Part shown: piece after piece, positions 33,411 to 42,613 of the stretch
Position numbering within the stretch: position 1 is the first letter of the stretch
Layout of the letters: each line of letters begins with the position of its first letter
From: UBA1573 sp034005165
GTDB lineage: Bacteria; Pseudomonadota; Alphaproteobacteria; Micavibrionales; Micavibrionaceae
NCBI GenBank assembly: GCA_034005165.1
Contig: JAVEVE010000003.1
Span: 186,001-250,000, forward strand
Length of the DNA stretch: 64,000 bases
Direction: 5' to 3'
Position numbers and translations under genes: made by a program
The notes under the pieces: generated by a model
Seen by the model: only the letters and a program-made list of their open reading frames with translations
Databases searched by the model: none
Told to the model about the DNA's origin: nothing

Positions 33411-34364
33411 ATGCGTGCATTCGTATTTCCCGGACAAGGGTCCCAATTTATCGGCATGGGCAAAGATTTGTCTGATGCTTTTGCCCCCGCTCGTGAAGTT
33501 TTCCAAGAAGTCGATGACGCCCTGTCACAAAACCTCTTCAAATTGATGACCGAAGGCACAGACACTGACCTCAACCTGACAGAAAATACTCAGCCTGCTC
33601 TGATGGCAGTCTCCATGGCTGTTGTCCGTACACTGACAAAGCAAGGCGGGATTGATCTAACCAAATCAGCCAGCTTCGTTGCAGGTCACTCTTTAGGCGA
33701 ATATTCTGCCCTCACAGCCGTCGGCGCATTTGACGTCGGCACCTGCGCAAAACTTTTGAAACTACGCGGGAGGTCCATGCAAAAAGCAGTCCCTGTCGGC
33801 ATCGGCGCAATGGCAGCTATTCTAGGCCTTGATCTCCCGGATGTTGAAGCCATCACCTTGGAGGCCAATACCAAAACCAAAAACGGCGAAATGGTTCAAT
33901 CCGCCAATGACAACTCTCCCGGACAAGTGGTCGTCTCAGGTCACGCAGGAGCTGTTGCCATCGCCATGGAACTGGCCACAGCTAAAGGAGCAAAACGCGC
34001 TCTGCAACTTCCTGTCAGCGCACCGTTCCACTGCCGCCTGATGCAACCCGCAGCAGATGCAATGGAAAAGGCCTTGGGTGAAACCACAATCGCACCCCCA
34101 ATCTTGCCCGTTGTCGCCAACGTCACAGCAAGCGCCATCACCACCCCGCAAGACATTCGCCGCCTTTTGGTCGAACAAGTCACAGGCATGGTGCGCTGGA
34201 GAGAATCCGTCACATGGATGAAAGACCAAGGCGTCACCGAAATGGTTGAGCTTGGCGCAGGTAAAGTTCTCTCGGGCCTTATCAAACGCATTGAAAAAGA
34301 CATCGCAGCAGAAAGCGTCGGAACACCGGAACAAATTGAAAGCCTTATAAAAAAACTCTGCTAA
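33411..34364 (+). CDS. fabD: Malonyl-CoA:ACP transacylase
   Basis: 317 residues, normal for FabD. GQGSQ at 8-12 forms the oxyanion region, the nucleophile Ser94 is in GHSLGEYSA, and the catalytic His is in SAPFHCRLM. It loads malonate onto acyl carrier protein to start fatty acid elongation. AGGAG precedes the start. Its stop overlaps the inverted protease gene by four bases. fabG follows only after that gene. Confidence 0.95.
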   Translation: MRAFVFPGQGSQFIGMGKDLSDAFAPAREVFQEVDDALSQNLFKLMTEGTDTDLNLTENTQPALMAVSMAVVRTLTKQGGIDLTKSASFVAGHSLGEYSALTAVGAFDVGTCAKLLKLRGRSMQKAVPVGIGAMAAILGLDLPDVEAITLEANTKTKNGEMVQSANDNSPGQVVVSGHAGAVAIAMELATAKGAKRALQLPVSAPFHCRLMQPAADAMEKALGETTIAPPILPVVANVTASAITTPQDIRRLLVEQVTGMVRWRESVTWMKDQGVTEMVELGAGKVLSGLIKRIEKDIAAESVGTPEQIESLIKKLC

Positions 34365-35212
34365 AAACCAAATCCTTGAAGCCCGGTTTTTTTTGGTCCC
34401 GAAGAGGACGGAACGTTTGGAGTATCAGGAACGACCAAAGGTTCTTCAAATCGGCTTTTGGGTGTTGATGGATTTTGTGGACCGCTAAAATCTATAGCGT
34501 TCATATTCCCGTCAATCGCAACAGAGGGAACAAAATAATACCCCTTATGCCCGTTCTGCAAATAAGAATCTGCAGAAAGAATAGTCTGCTTATCATTGAC
34601 CAGCTCCATGATACGCCAATGATTATCGGAGGATCTGACGGCCAGATTTGCGTGATCAAACAGCTTTTCACCCCCCGAATTATAGACAGTTCCGGACAGA
34701 ACCTGAATATTTGCGGGATCAGTTCCCATTCTCCGAAGCAAATCGGCGCCAAGGATTGCAAAATCCTCACAATCTCCCGTCCCGCGCGTTAAAGTCTCTC
34801 GTGAAGTCTGGGCGTAATCAATTTCTCCGGCAAGAGGAACCCCTTCACGACGGGGAACATTGGCATCCTGTTCAGGAGAAGAGTAACGTACGTTACTATT
34901 CAGGACCTCACGAACCAATTCCATTCGGTCTTTTTCAGGAAGATTAGAACCAACGCGTACAGCATCCCCGACAGTAATTCGGTCCTTCCCAATACTAATC
35001 TCGATTTTGTCCAGACTCTGGTCGGACTGGCTATCTTCAAGTGCAGCCCCTTGAATAATTAAAGCGTGGCGATCCATCACTACTCGCTCACGGTTTTCCT
35101 GTGACATGGATTGAAATTGTTCTGCGGTAAGAGTTGGCCTTGAAAAGGCAGCAACCGCATAAGGTCCCATTTGCAGTGCAGGATCGTCAAAAGATTGTGA
35201 TGGTTTGGCCAC
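34361..35212 (-). CDS. Transglutaminase-like cysteine protease (BTLCP/LapG superfamily)
   Basis: 283 residues, GTG start at 35212 with GGAG seven bases before it. A Cys-His-Asp triad can be placed: Cys148 in TRGTGDCEDFA, His187 in DHANLAV and Asp207 in ELVNDKQ. This is the signature of the bacterial transglutaminase-like cysteine proteinase superfamily that includes LapG, which cuts large adhesins at di-alanine sites. Unlike LapG there is no visible signal peptide, and a proline-rich tail (NPSTPKSRFEEPLVVPDTPN) is added. It sits in reverse orientation between fabD and fabG. An adhesin with PAAG sites is encoded in the same window; a link is only proposed. Confidence 0.72.
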   Translation of the reverse strand: MAKPSQSFDDPALQMGPYAVAAFSRPTLTAEQFQSMSQENRERVVMDRHALIIQGAALEDSQSDQSLDKIEISIGKDRITVGDAVRVGSNLPEKDRMELVREVLNSNVRYSSPEQDANVPRREGVPLAGEIDYAQTSRETLTRGTGDCEDFAILGADLLRRMGTDPANIQVLSGTVYNSGGEKLFDHANLAVRSSDNHWRIMELVNDKQTILSADSYLQNGHKGYYFVPSVAIDGNMNAIDFSGPQNPSTPKSRFEEPLVVPDTPNVPSSSGPKKTGLQGFGF

Positions 35213-35432
35213 TGCCGATCTCCAAAATCGCGAAATACAAGGATCGCCATTATGAGAATCTAGCAGGGTTTCGTTAAAAAAGTTTAATTATCCTCCAGAC
35301 AGCCTACATATAAGAGCAAATATAAGGGATTTTCGAGGATAGAAAACTGGAAAAGCACAGAATGGCTTGGTAAACAGAGTTCAAAATGCTAAAAAATCCA
35401 TCTAATTCACTGAACGATTGAAGGATACCAGA

Positions 35433-36170
35433 ATGTTTAACTTAACAGGAAAAACAGCCCTCGTAACAGGAGCCACAGGCGGCATCGGCGAAGCCATCGC
35501 CCGCGCACTTCACGCTCAAGGGGCAACCGTCGGCATTTCAGGCCGCAACACCGATAAACTAAACGCACTGGCTGCTGACCTTAAAGACCGTGTCCACGTG
35601 CTTCCTGCTGACCTGTCAAATTTGGAAGCCGTTGATAAACTCGTCTCTGATGCTGATGCCGCTATGGGCCAAATTGATATTCTGGTCAATAATGCTGGCC
35701 TAACCCGAGATAACCTCTCGATGCGTATGAAAGACGAAGAATGGGACGAAGTCATTGCTGTCAACATGACCGCAACTTTCAAACTCGCTAAGGCAGTCCA
35801 ACGCGGCATGATGAAACGCCGCTATGGCCGCATCATCAACATCGCCTCCGTTGTGGGCGTGATGGGCAACCCGGGCCAATGTAACTACGTTGCCTCTAAA
35901 GCAGGAATGATCGGCTGGTCAAAAGCTATGGGCCAAGAAGTCGCCAGCCGTGGCATTACCGTGAACTGCGTCGCACCTGGCTTCATCGCAACCTCAATGA
36001 CCGAAGTATTGACCGACGATCAAAAAGCAAAAATCTCGTCAACCATCCCTATGCAAAAAATGGGAAGCGCACAAGATATCGCCGCAGCCGTGACCTACCT
36101 CGCCAGTGAAGAAGCAGGCTACGTCACAGGCGCAACCATCCACGTCAACGGCGGCATGGCCATGATCTAA
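35433..36170 (+). CDS. fabG: 3-oxoacyl-ACP reductase FabG
   Basis: 245 residues from ATG 35433 (GAAGGA before it; the frame is open from 35418). SDR motifs: TGATGGIGEA for NADP, NNAG, catalytic Ser in NIASVVG, and YVASKAG with the Tyr-Lys pair. VNCVAPGFIATSMT and GATIHVNGGMAM complete the FabG pattern. It reduces 3-oxoacyl-ACP in fatty acid elongation. A bidirectional terminator follows. The acpP gene, usually next, is not here. Confidence 0.95.
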   Translation: MFNLTGKTALVTGATGGIGEAIARALHAQGATVGISGRNTDKLNALAADLKDRVHVLPADLSNLEAVDKLVSDADAAMGQIDILVNNAGLTRDNLSMRMKDEEWDEVIAVNMTATFKLAKAVQRGMMKRRYGRIINIASVVGVMGNPGQCNYVASKAGMIGWSKAMGQEVASRGITVNCVAPGFIATSMTEVLTDDQKAKISSTIPMQKMGSAQDIAAAVTYLASEEAGYVTGATIHVNGGMAMI

Positions 36171-36197
36171 TCAGATCAATAATATTAGCAAATAAAC

Positions 36198-36223
36198 AAA
36201 AGGAGCCAATCGGCTCCTTTTTA
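36198..36223. terminator. Bidirectional terminator between fabG and the helicase gene
   Basis: AAAGGAGCC (36198-36206) pairs with GGCTCCTTT (36212-36220) over 9 bp, loop AATCG. It is followed by TTT on the plus strand and by T-rich sequence on the minus strand, so it can stop both convergent genes. Confidence 0.8.
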
Positions 36224-36245
36224 AATTCTAACTATTATTCAGTGA

Positions 36246-38153
36246 CTAAGCAGCGCGGTTGGAGCGGCGCGGACCTTTGTTCCCAAAGCCACCTGACTTT
36301 TTAAAACCTCCAGAGCGCCCTTCCGAACGACCTTCACCGGATTTTTTAAATCCGCCTTCTTTCTTGAAGCCACCTTCTTTCTTGAAGCCACCTTCCTTCT
36401 TGAAGCCGCCTTCACGACGCTCACCTGAACGCTCACCGTCACGAGAGAAAGATTTCTTCTGTCCACCGTCTCTGTTCCCCCAGCTATTGCCGGAAGAAGA
36501 ACGGTCTCCGTCTTTAGTCCATGACTTTTTAAAGCCCCCGTCTCTAGAACCTTCTCTAGAACCGTCTTTTTTAGCAAAAGGCTTCTTACCCTCAAAATTA
36601 CGGCCTGCAGACCTATCGCCAAACTTCTTATCTCCGAAATTGCGGTCTCCAAATTTTTTCTCACCGAACTTTTTGTCGCCAAAACCTTTTCCTTCAGATC
36701 TCTGACCAAATGGCTTTTTACCGAATGGTTTCTTTCCGAAAGATTTTTTCTCGCCCATTTTCTTATCAAAGAATTCGGACTTGGCTTGAGCCAATTCAGG
36801 ATCAGCATCAGACGCAAAACGAACAGGAACTTTAGAAGAAGAACGATCTGAACGATGTTCATCTTTCTTGAAGCTCGATTTCCAATTCGGTTTATCACCG
36901 AACTTGCGCTCGCCGAAACTTTTCTTAGGGCCATAAGAACGGCCTTCGCTTCTGCCTTCCCCGCGCCCTTCCCAACGACCTTCGGAACGACCGTTACGAC
37001 CGCCTTCATGGCGTTTTTTACCGTTGCCGTTACCGGAACGTTCACTACGCTCGCCGCGATCTTCTTTTTTCTTCGGGTTCATCAAACGATCAATCGCAGA
37101 CCATTTGGATTTATCCTGACCGGAGATCAGGCAGATTGCTTCACCCTCAGCTCCGTTACGACCGGTACGACCGATACGGTGAATATAATCTTCAGGACAT
37201 TGTGGCAGATCATAATTGATAACTGTCTCGAGCAATGGAATATCCAAACCACGAGCAGCAACATCCGTTGCAACCAAAATACGAACTTCGTTTTTACGGA
37301 AGGTACGCAACACGCGGTCGCGTTGACCTTGACGCAAGTCACCATGAATAGAGTCGGCGGAATGATTATCTTTAGACAATCTTTTAGCCAAACGATCAGC
37401 TCCGTGTTTTGTTTTCACAAACACGATAATCTGACCGGAACGCTCATCCAGCAATTTGACGAGTTGGTCATGCTTGGAGTCGTCATTGACATGAATTAGC
37501 TCCTGACGAATTTTAGGTGCGGCTTGGTGAGGCTGATGTGTTTCAACACGTGCAGGATCATTAAGATACTTGCCCGCAAGCTTCATAATATTCGGAGGAA
37601 CAGTCGCGGAGAACATCAAGGTCTGACGTTTTTCAGGCAACCATTCAGCAATCGCATCAAGCTGAACGCCAAAACCCATATCAAGCATACGATCAGCTTC
37701 ATCCAGAACAAGAAAATCACATTTGGCTAAACGTAATGTATCGCGCTCAAGGTGATCATTGATACGGCCAGGCGTTCCGACAATAATACGTGGTTTGGTC
37801 TGCAATTGTTTCAATTGCTTGAACATCGCTTCACCGCCGATCAGCAGAACAGATCGAACATTCTCTCCTTCCGGCAGGAACGAGCGGATTTGTGTATGAA
37901 CCTGCAAAGCCAACTCACGAGTTGGAGTCATAACCAAAGCCATACTATGCGGGTTGTTAATCAGGTGTTGAACGAGTGGCAAGCCGAAAGCTGCTGTCTT
38001 ACCTGTACCTGTCTGTGCTGTCCCGAGAATATCTTTGCCGTCGAGAGCCAGCGGAATAGAACGCGTCTGAATTTCTGTCGGTTCGATAAAATTGATAGCA
38101 GTAAGTTTCTTTAAAATAGCCTCATTAAGGCCGAAAGTGGAAAATCCGGTCAT
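36246..38153 (-). CDS. DEAD-box RNA helicase, RhlE-like, with long basic repeat tail
   Basis: 635 residues with AAGGA before the ATG. All core motifs are in the first ~370 residues: Q motif, AQTGTGKTAAF, PTRELALQV, TPGRI, DEADRML, SAT, and RIGRTGR. It unwinds RNA in ribosome assembly or decay. The last ~260 residues are low-complexity, rich in Gly, Lys, Arg, Phe and Ser, with tandem KFGD/KKFGE units and three to four GGFKKE units (about 36340-36420). The tail should bind RNA non-specifically. RhlE fits better than DeaD or SrmB because the tail is of this type, but the class is not certain. Confidence 0.9.
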   Translation of the reverse strand: MTGFSTFGLNEAILKKLTAINFIEPTEIQTRSIPLALDGKDILGTAQTGTGKTAAFGLPLVQHLINNPHSMALVMTPTRELALQVHTQIRSFLPEGENVRSVLLIGGEAMFKQLKQLQTKPRIIVGTPGRINDHLERDTLRLAKCDFLVLDEADRMLDMGFGVQLDAIAEWLPEKRQTLMFSATVPPNIMKLAGKYLNDPARVETHQPHQAAPKIRQELIHVNDDSKHDQLVKLLDERSGQIIVFVKTKHGADRLAKRLSKDNHSADSIHGDLRQGQRDRVLRTFRKNEVRILVATDVAARGLDIPLLETVINYDLPQCPEDYIHRIGRTGRNGAEGEAICLISGQDKSKWSAIDRLMNPKKKEDRGERSERSGNGNGKKRHEGGRNGRSEGRWEGRGEGRSEGRSYGPKKSFGERKFGDKPNWKSSFKKDEHRSDRSSSKVPVRFASDADPELAQAKSEFFDKKMGEKKSFGKKPFGKKPFGQRSEGKGFGDKKFGEKKFGDRNFGDKKFGDRSAGRNFEGKKPFAKKDGSREGSRDGGFKKSWTKDGDRSSSGNSWGNRDGGQKKSFSRDGERSGERREGGFKKEGGFKKEGGFKKEGGFKKSGEGRSEGRSGGFKKSGGFGNKGPRRSNRAA

Positions 38154-38473
38154 TATAAATCCTTATATTTATGTCCGTGTCGATAACGTTCACTATTGAA
38201 CATCATCAGAGTTTATCTGCAGCCCTTGTTTTTTATATTTTTCAAAGCTGGCTCTCGTTCAACACGGCATAAAAAGGTCTTTATAAAAACCCGTAAAACA
38301 TATGGCAGAAAGCAACCTGCCAAAGATGTGCGGAAAAAAAGCAATTAACTCGTGGGGAGGTTATGCACAGTTTTTCCACAATAAGTCAAGAAAATTAAAG
38401 AGAAATAATAAAGCCGATAAAAAAACGGGAAGCCGAAGCTCCCCGTCCTTACGCAGTAAAGCTGATTACACGC
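38154..38473. other. 320-base gap between the helicase and the orphan gene
   Basis: Holds the helicase 5' region, the terminator of the orphan gene on the minus strand, and two DnaA-box-like words at 38361-38380 (TTATGCACA and TTTTCCACA). Otherwise AT-rich and without an open frame of note. Confidence 0.4.
38418..38446 (-). terminator. Terminator of the 688-residue gene
   Basis: On the minus strand ACGGGGAGC, loop TTCG, GCTTCCCGT, then seven Ts. A nine-pair stem with one G-U and a stable UUCG loop, 28 bases after the stop codon. Confidence 0.85.
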
Positions 38474-40540
38474 TTAGCGCATGGAATGATATAGTTCCGG
38501 AACCAGCTGACGTGTAACGATCTTGTCGACACATTCGCTGACAGCGGAGCAGAAACCGGAAGCCTTAATAAAGAAATATTGCAGACTATTCGGACGGTTC
38601 GCATCACGAACAGTACCAAAGTCTCCATCGGACACAGTATTTTTATATGCATTACAATCCGTATGAACATTTAACGAATTATCAGCAGACGGGCCGGTTG
38701 GGATGTCAGCAGCGCAGGAAAAAGCAAATTGACTGCTATCCAGTTTTGGAGCATTCGATTCAAGATCTGCCAGAATAGCTTGAGCATTTTCAGGTTCAAT
38801 CATTTGCGCCAATTCCAGATTGCTCAACCCTTCTGCGGGTGCCTGTCCGGTAGCTGTCAAATAATCAACCATCTCTTTATGGGCATAATCAGCCGTCAGG
38901 GCCGCCTGCGCACGAGCCAGCTCTGCCGACTGCGATTTCAGGGTATCTTGAAAAGGAACATCAGCCGATGCAGGAACATCAGAAAGAGGAAGATCAGCAG
39001 CAGGAACAACAACCTGTTCAGTCGCAACCTGTGCAGCCTGTTCCGCAGCGGCAGCCTCGGCAGCCTTACGTGCGGCTTCTTCTGCTAGTTGATTTTGAAC
39101 AACATCGACCGGAGGGAGGTTGGTCGGGCTCACGCCTTTCCATTGATCGACAAACTCTTGTGCAATTTTGTGTAAAGTACCTTTCGTATTGGCGGCAACA
39201 TTCTGCATCTGGGTCAACGACTCTGCCGGAGCAGTTGCATGATTCAAATACGCCAAATCGATACTTGCTTGCGCCCACGCAGTCTTTTGCCCATGTTCGA
39301 GTGCTGCATCAATTGCCTTTTGATAAAGCTGTTTAGCTAGATCTTCATGGCCTTTAACCAAAGATTGGGCTGCATCCTTCATAAGCTGCGCATTGTCAGG
39401 ATGCGCAATCATAGCCCCAACCAGAGCCTTACTTTTAGCAGAGAGAGCATCCCCACCCAGAAGTTCTTTAGCCCGATCCAAAGCAGATAATGGTGTTGCA
39501 GCCAATTCACTTGCAGCCTGCATTCCCTCGGTCGCTTGTGCATAAACAGCATTATGATGAGCTGCATTTGCAGGGTCAAGGCTAATCGCCTCATTCGCAC
39601 TCTCGGCAATACGCCCGAATTCTTGGGAAAGTCTTGCCGCTTCTGCTTTCTGTTGGGCCAACGCTTCAGCAGGGTTGTCACACCAACTCTGATTGTCAAA
39701 AGGACAATCAGCTTGTCCTGCCTCAAATGCGGCTATATCAGCATCAATTTTTGCAATCGGATCCAGCGCACCCGGGGCACCTACAGCATGTGCAGCAGGA
39801 ACTGCCGATTGAGCTGCCGATTGAGCTGCCTGTGCAGCATGCGCACTAGCAACAGGCCCACTATCAAAAAGACCAGAAACAAAATCACTAATAGCCGAGA
39901 AATTATGAATGACCCCGAACGAAGCTGCAGAAAGTGCCATACCCGAAACGGCTTCTTTAAAATACATTTTGGTAGAAATCTTATGGGTCGCAGCTTTTTT
40001 AACAAACAACTTCCAGAAAGGTGTTTGCTCCAAACCCTCACGGATTTCTCGTTTTTGCTCGGCTTGAGCCGCTTCTTTAACAGAACGAATACCTGCTGTA
40101 ATCAAGTTTGATGCAACGATACCGGCCCCAGCGGCGGCAGCTACAGGTAAGGCAGCAAGTGCAACTTTTGCAGCAAACGCAGTAGCAACACCTGCTCCGA
40201 CATTCACAGCCATCCATTTGGCATCTTCACGAAACCAGCGGCGCAGACCAGAAATACGGGACGCCAAAGTCCCGCGGTCAGCGGAATTATCCGTAAAGGA
40301 AACTGTTTCAACATCCCGACGGGACGAAACATGACGCGGAAGGGGCATAATAGCTATCGCAGCAGCAGGAGACTCCATACTAACAACATCTGTTAATATA
40401 GGGAGACCATTTTCATCCAAAGGGAAGGGATATGTTTCAGACGGGCTTAAGGACGGTTTACGCCGTGGTGTAGTCACACCATCCGCCAACACAGGGGTAT
40501 CTTCAAGATTAGAATTATCAATAACTGGATCTACTGCCAC
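38474..40540 (-). CDS. Large orphan protein with two hydrophobic segments
   Basis: 688 residues, GTG start at 40540 with GAGG six bases before it. Residues 1-105 are polar; two hydrophobic stretches follow (about 112-150, AFAAKVALAALPVAAAAGAG, and about 195-225). The centre and C-terminal half are alanine- and glutamine-rich with helix-repeat character (LDRAKELLGGDALSAKSKAL, KQLYQKAIDAALEHGQKTAW), loosely TPR-like. The last 90 residues have several cysteines (FSCAADIP, TDCNAYKN, GFCSAVSECVDK). Function unknown. It has its own terminator and is probably expressed as a single gene. Confidence 0.65.
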   Translation of the reverse strand: MAVDPVIDNSNLEDTPVLADGVTTPRRKPSLSPSETYPFPLDENGLPILTDVVSMESPAAAIAIMPLPRHVSSRRDVETVSFTDNSADRGTLASRISGLRRWFREDAKWMAVNVGAGVATAFAAKVALAALPVAAAAGAGIVASNLITAGIRSVKEAAQAEQKREIREGLEQTPFWKLFVKKAATHKISTKMYFKEAVSGMALSAASFGVIHNFSAISDFVSGLFDSGPVASAHAAQAAQSAAQSAVPAAHAVGAPGALDPIAKIDADIAAFEAGQADCPFDNQSWCDNPAEALAQQKAEAARLSQEFGRIAESANEAISLDPANAAHHNAVYAQATEGMQAASELAATPLSALDRAKELLGGDALSAKSKALVGAMIAHPDNAQLMKDAAQSLVKGHEDLAKQLYQKAIDAALEHGQKTAWAQASIDLAYLNHATAPAESLTQMQNVAANTKGTLHKIAQEFVDQWKGVSPTNLPPVDVVQNQLAEEAARKAAEAAAAEQAAQVATEQVVVPAADLPLSDVPASADVPFQDTLKSQSAELARAQAALTADYAHKEMVDYLTATGQAPAEGLSNLELAQMIEPENAQAILADLESNAPKLDSSQFAFSCAADIPTGPSADNSLNVHTDCNAYKNTVSDGDFGTVRDANRPNSLQYFFIKASGFCSAVSECVDKIVTRQLVPELYHSMR

Positions 40541-40666
40541 ATCACACCTCGATTTATCTTTCTTATGTTCCGGTTTTTTCTGCCAGATCGGCCTATTTAT
40601 AGGCTCGGGGGCTGTTGTATCATGGAATCGAAACCGGATGCAATAAAATATTCTGAAAAATAAATC

Positions 40667-40696
40667 TTGACATATTTTGAGAAAATAACGTATTTT
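40667..40696 (+). promoter_or_regulatory. Promoter of the repeat-bearing secreted protein
   Basis: TTGACA (40667-40672), 18 bases, TATTTT (40691-40696). The transcript would have a leader of about 110 bases ending in an AAGGAGG ribosome site before ATG 40813. Confidence 0.55.
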
Positions 40697-40812
40697 TGCC
40701 GCGATCTACCAATCCATTTAATCGCTATAAAAAATCGCGAAAAGGGCTGGAGAACATAAAAACATAACATATATATGCAGAGTTTTATTTTTCCCGAAGG
40801 AGGGCGTGTAAC

Positions 40813-41778
40813 ATGAAAATGAATATCAAGAAATTAGCAGGAGCTTCCGTATTGGCATTGGGCACAGCATTTGCTGGCGCAGCAAACGCAACCTGTACTT
40901 CCGGATGCGGAACACAGCCAAGCAACACTATCAATTTGACAAACGACGTAACTGCAAACCCAACATCTACATCTACTGCGACAGCAAACCCGACACAAAT
41001 CGCAAACCCAACATCTACATCTACTGCGACAGCAAGCCCAACGCAAATCGCAAACCCAACATCTACATCTACTGCGACAGCAAGCCCAACACAAATCGCA
41101 AACCCAACATCTACATCCACAGCCACCCAAATAACTAAACTCGAAGGTGGCGACCAAACGACAACCGTTGGTGTTGGAGTAGGCGTAGAAGGCAACAATA
41201 CAAACATTGTAAAAGCAACAACCGGCGATAGCAACGCAGCCGCAACTGTTCAATCTGGTGCTATCCAATTGAACCAAACATACAAACAAGTTAAGCAAGT
41301 TGCTTCTGCAATTGCAGCCCCAGCGATGCCTGCAAACGTAGCACCGGGCAACTGCTGGCAAGTGACTCAAGGCGCATCATTGGCACTTCAATCTGCCAAC
41401 TGGGGCGTGAGCGGAAACATGTCCGGTAAGGCCGAATGGACCGAAGACAGCAATACCTGTGAAAAGTTTCAGCAAATCCGTACAGGTATGGCGAGCCCGA
41501 ACCCTGCTATGAATGCTGCAGCTGTCCTGATTAAAGGTGACGATGCCCTGATTCAGGATCTAATGGGTCAAAAAGGTCAAGACCTGAAAAACTTCTTCGG
41601 AACAACTGCACAATCCACCTCGGCAACATATACAACAACCGTTGCTGCTCCTGCTGCAGCCCATGCACCAGCAGAAGCTCCTGTATATATCTGCCCAAAA
41701 GGCTCTGCAAAAGCAGGCCAAGCAGGTGAAGTTGTTCGCCTGAAATCCGGTGAATTGGCGCTGAATTGCGGAATGTAA
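40813..41778 (+). CDS. Secreted protein with 16-residue tandem repeats
   Basis: 321 residues with a signal peptide (cleavage near ANA-TCT). Residues about 49-106 hold four copies of a 16-residue unit NPTSTSTATANPTQIA (48 bp each), very Thr/Ser-rich. A central GDQTTTVGVGVGVEGNNTNI region follows, then a helical part. The C-terminal domain has single cysteines (NCWQVTQ, NTCEKF, YICPKG, LNCGM) and ends in CGM. A strong ribosome site and a good promoter suggest high expression. Likely an exported structural or surface protein. No known family. Confidence 0.75.
   Translation: MKMNIKKLAGASVLALGTAFAGAANATCTSGCGTQPSNTINLTNDVTANPTSTSTATANPTQIANPTSTSTATASPTQIANPTSTSTATASPTQIANPTSTSTATQITKLEGGDQTTTVGVGVGVEGNNTNIVKATTGDSNAAATVQSGAIQLNQTYKQVKQVASAIAAPAMPANVAPGNCWQVTQGASLALQSANWGVSGNMSGKAEWTEDSNTCEKFQQIRTGMASPNPAMNAAAVLIKGDDALIQDLMGQKGQDLKNFFGTTAQSTSATYTTTVAAPAAAHAPAEAPVYICPKGSAKAGQAGEVVRLKSGELALNCGM
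40957..41130 (+). repeat. 48-bp coding tandem repeat, four copies
   Basis: Units start at 40957, 41005, 41053 and 41101 with the core AACCCAACATCTACATC. The first three are nearly identical; the fourth diverges after about 17 bases. Each encodes the 16-residue Thr/Ser repeat, so changes in copy number stay in frame. Confidence 0.9.
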
Positions 41779-41800
41779 TTCAATACCGATAAAGAATTCT

Positions 41801-41826
41801 AAAAGGCCGCAGGACGGCCTTTTATT
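41801..41826 (+). terminator. Terminator after the secreted repeat protein
   Basis: AAAAGGCC (41801-41808) pairs with GGCCTTTT (41816-41823) around seven bases and is followed by ATTTT. Twenty-three bases after the stop. Confidence 0.75.
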
Positions 41827-41857
41827 TTACCAAGTAACAGCCAAAGCATGTTTAATC

Positions 41858-42577
41858 ATGACGCACGCATTAAAGACAAAGCTGGCAATCCTTTTTAATT
41901 CCGCTCTTTTAGCGGGAACATTTGCCTGTGGTCAGGCCCATGCACTGACTTCCCCCGAGCTACCAGAAGAAAATTATTTACACCTGAACCGTCAGGATGC
42001 CGTTCCCGATACAAATTTTGCCATCAATTACATGAAATCGCTTGGCATTGACCGCTTTATATTTCTGGATAAGAAAACAGCCTCTATAAAACTTCTGGAC
42101 AGAGGCGTTATTGTCCACGAAGTCCCTGCGCTAATCGGCAAACTAAAAGGGGACCATATCAAGGATGGTGTGACCCAAGCCGGCATCTTCGCTCTTCAAA
42201 TTTCAGGGAACCAGTCCCACGATGAAACGGCCATAATTTATTCTTTTGCAGAAAAGCATGATTTTAATGCAATCCACCCTTTAATGGATATTCAAGGCCA
42301 GAATCGTCCAAATCGGATTAAAAATGAAAATCCGGACACCAGACGAATTACAGATGGCTGTATAAATCTGGCACGAGAGGATTATAATCAGGTGGCACAA
42401 TTTGCCATTGAATCCCTACGCTTTAGCCAAGGAGGCGATATCTCGCAATATGCCTACATGGTTGTCGCACCGGAGAAAAAGGCGATGTCGGATTTTAATT
42501 GGCCTATGGTGCGCCCGAAACCTGTAGCCATATTACCAAGCATTAAGCTGCCTGATCCCATACTTATTCTTAAATAA
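41858..42577 (+). CDS. L,D-transpeptidase (YkuD)-like exported protein
   Basis: 239 residues with a signal peptide (cleavage near AHA-LTS). The second half has the YkuD pattern: a His region (IHPLMDIQGQ) and the catalytic cysteine in RRITDGCINLAREDY, where the usual SHGC is TDGC. YkuD enzymes form 3-3 cross-links or attach proteins to peptidoglycan in the periplasm. The change of the two residues before the catalytic Gly-Cys and the lack of a binding domain leave activity open. It sits between two other exported-protein genes. Confidence 0.65.
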   Translation: MTHALKTKLAILFNSALLAGTFACGQAHALTSPELPEENYLHLNRQDAVPDTNFAINYMKSLGIDRFIFLDKKTASIKLLDRGVIVHEVPALIGKLKGDHIKDGVTQAGIFALQISGNQSHDETAIIYSFAEKHDFNAIHPLMDIQGQNRPNRIKNENPDTRRITDGCINLAREDYNQVAQFAIESLRFSQGGDISQYAYMVVAPEKKAMSDFNWPMVRPKPVAILPSIKLPDPILILK

Positions 42578-42578
42578 T

Positions 42579-42607
42579 TTGACATATTATGAAAACTGGC
42601 GTATAAC
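42579..42607 (+). promoter_or_regulatory. Consensus promoter of a leaderless lipoprotein gene
   Basis: TTGACA (42579-42584), exactly 17 bases, TATAAC (42602-42607), six bases, then ATG 42614. The start of transcription should coincide with the A of the ATG. There is no room for a ribosome binding site. Confidence 0.7.
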
Positions 42608-42613
42608 ATTGCC

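Noticed and set aside
36239..37045. Long second-frame ORF (268 residues) and a proline-rich plus-strand ORF inside the helicase gene
   Set aside because: Both are shadows of the repetitive helicase tail; composition follows the repeats of the real frame.
38361..38380. Two DnaA-box-like words, TTATGCACA and TTTTCCACA, as a replication origin
   Set aside because: Only two sites, no dnaA, dnaN or other origin genes nearby and no clear unwinding region beyond general AT-richness.
40957..41130. Regular 48-bp repeats as a CRISPR array
   Set aside because: The units are contiguous, without spacers, and encode an in-frame protein repeat after a signal peptide.
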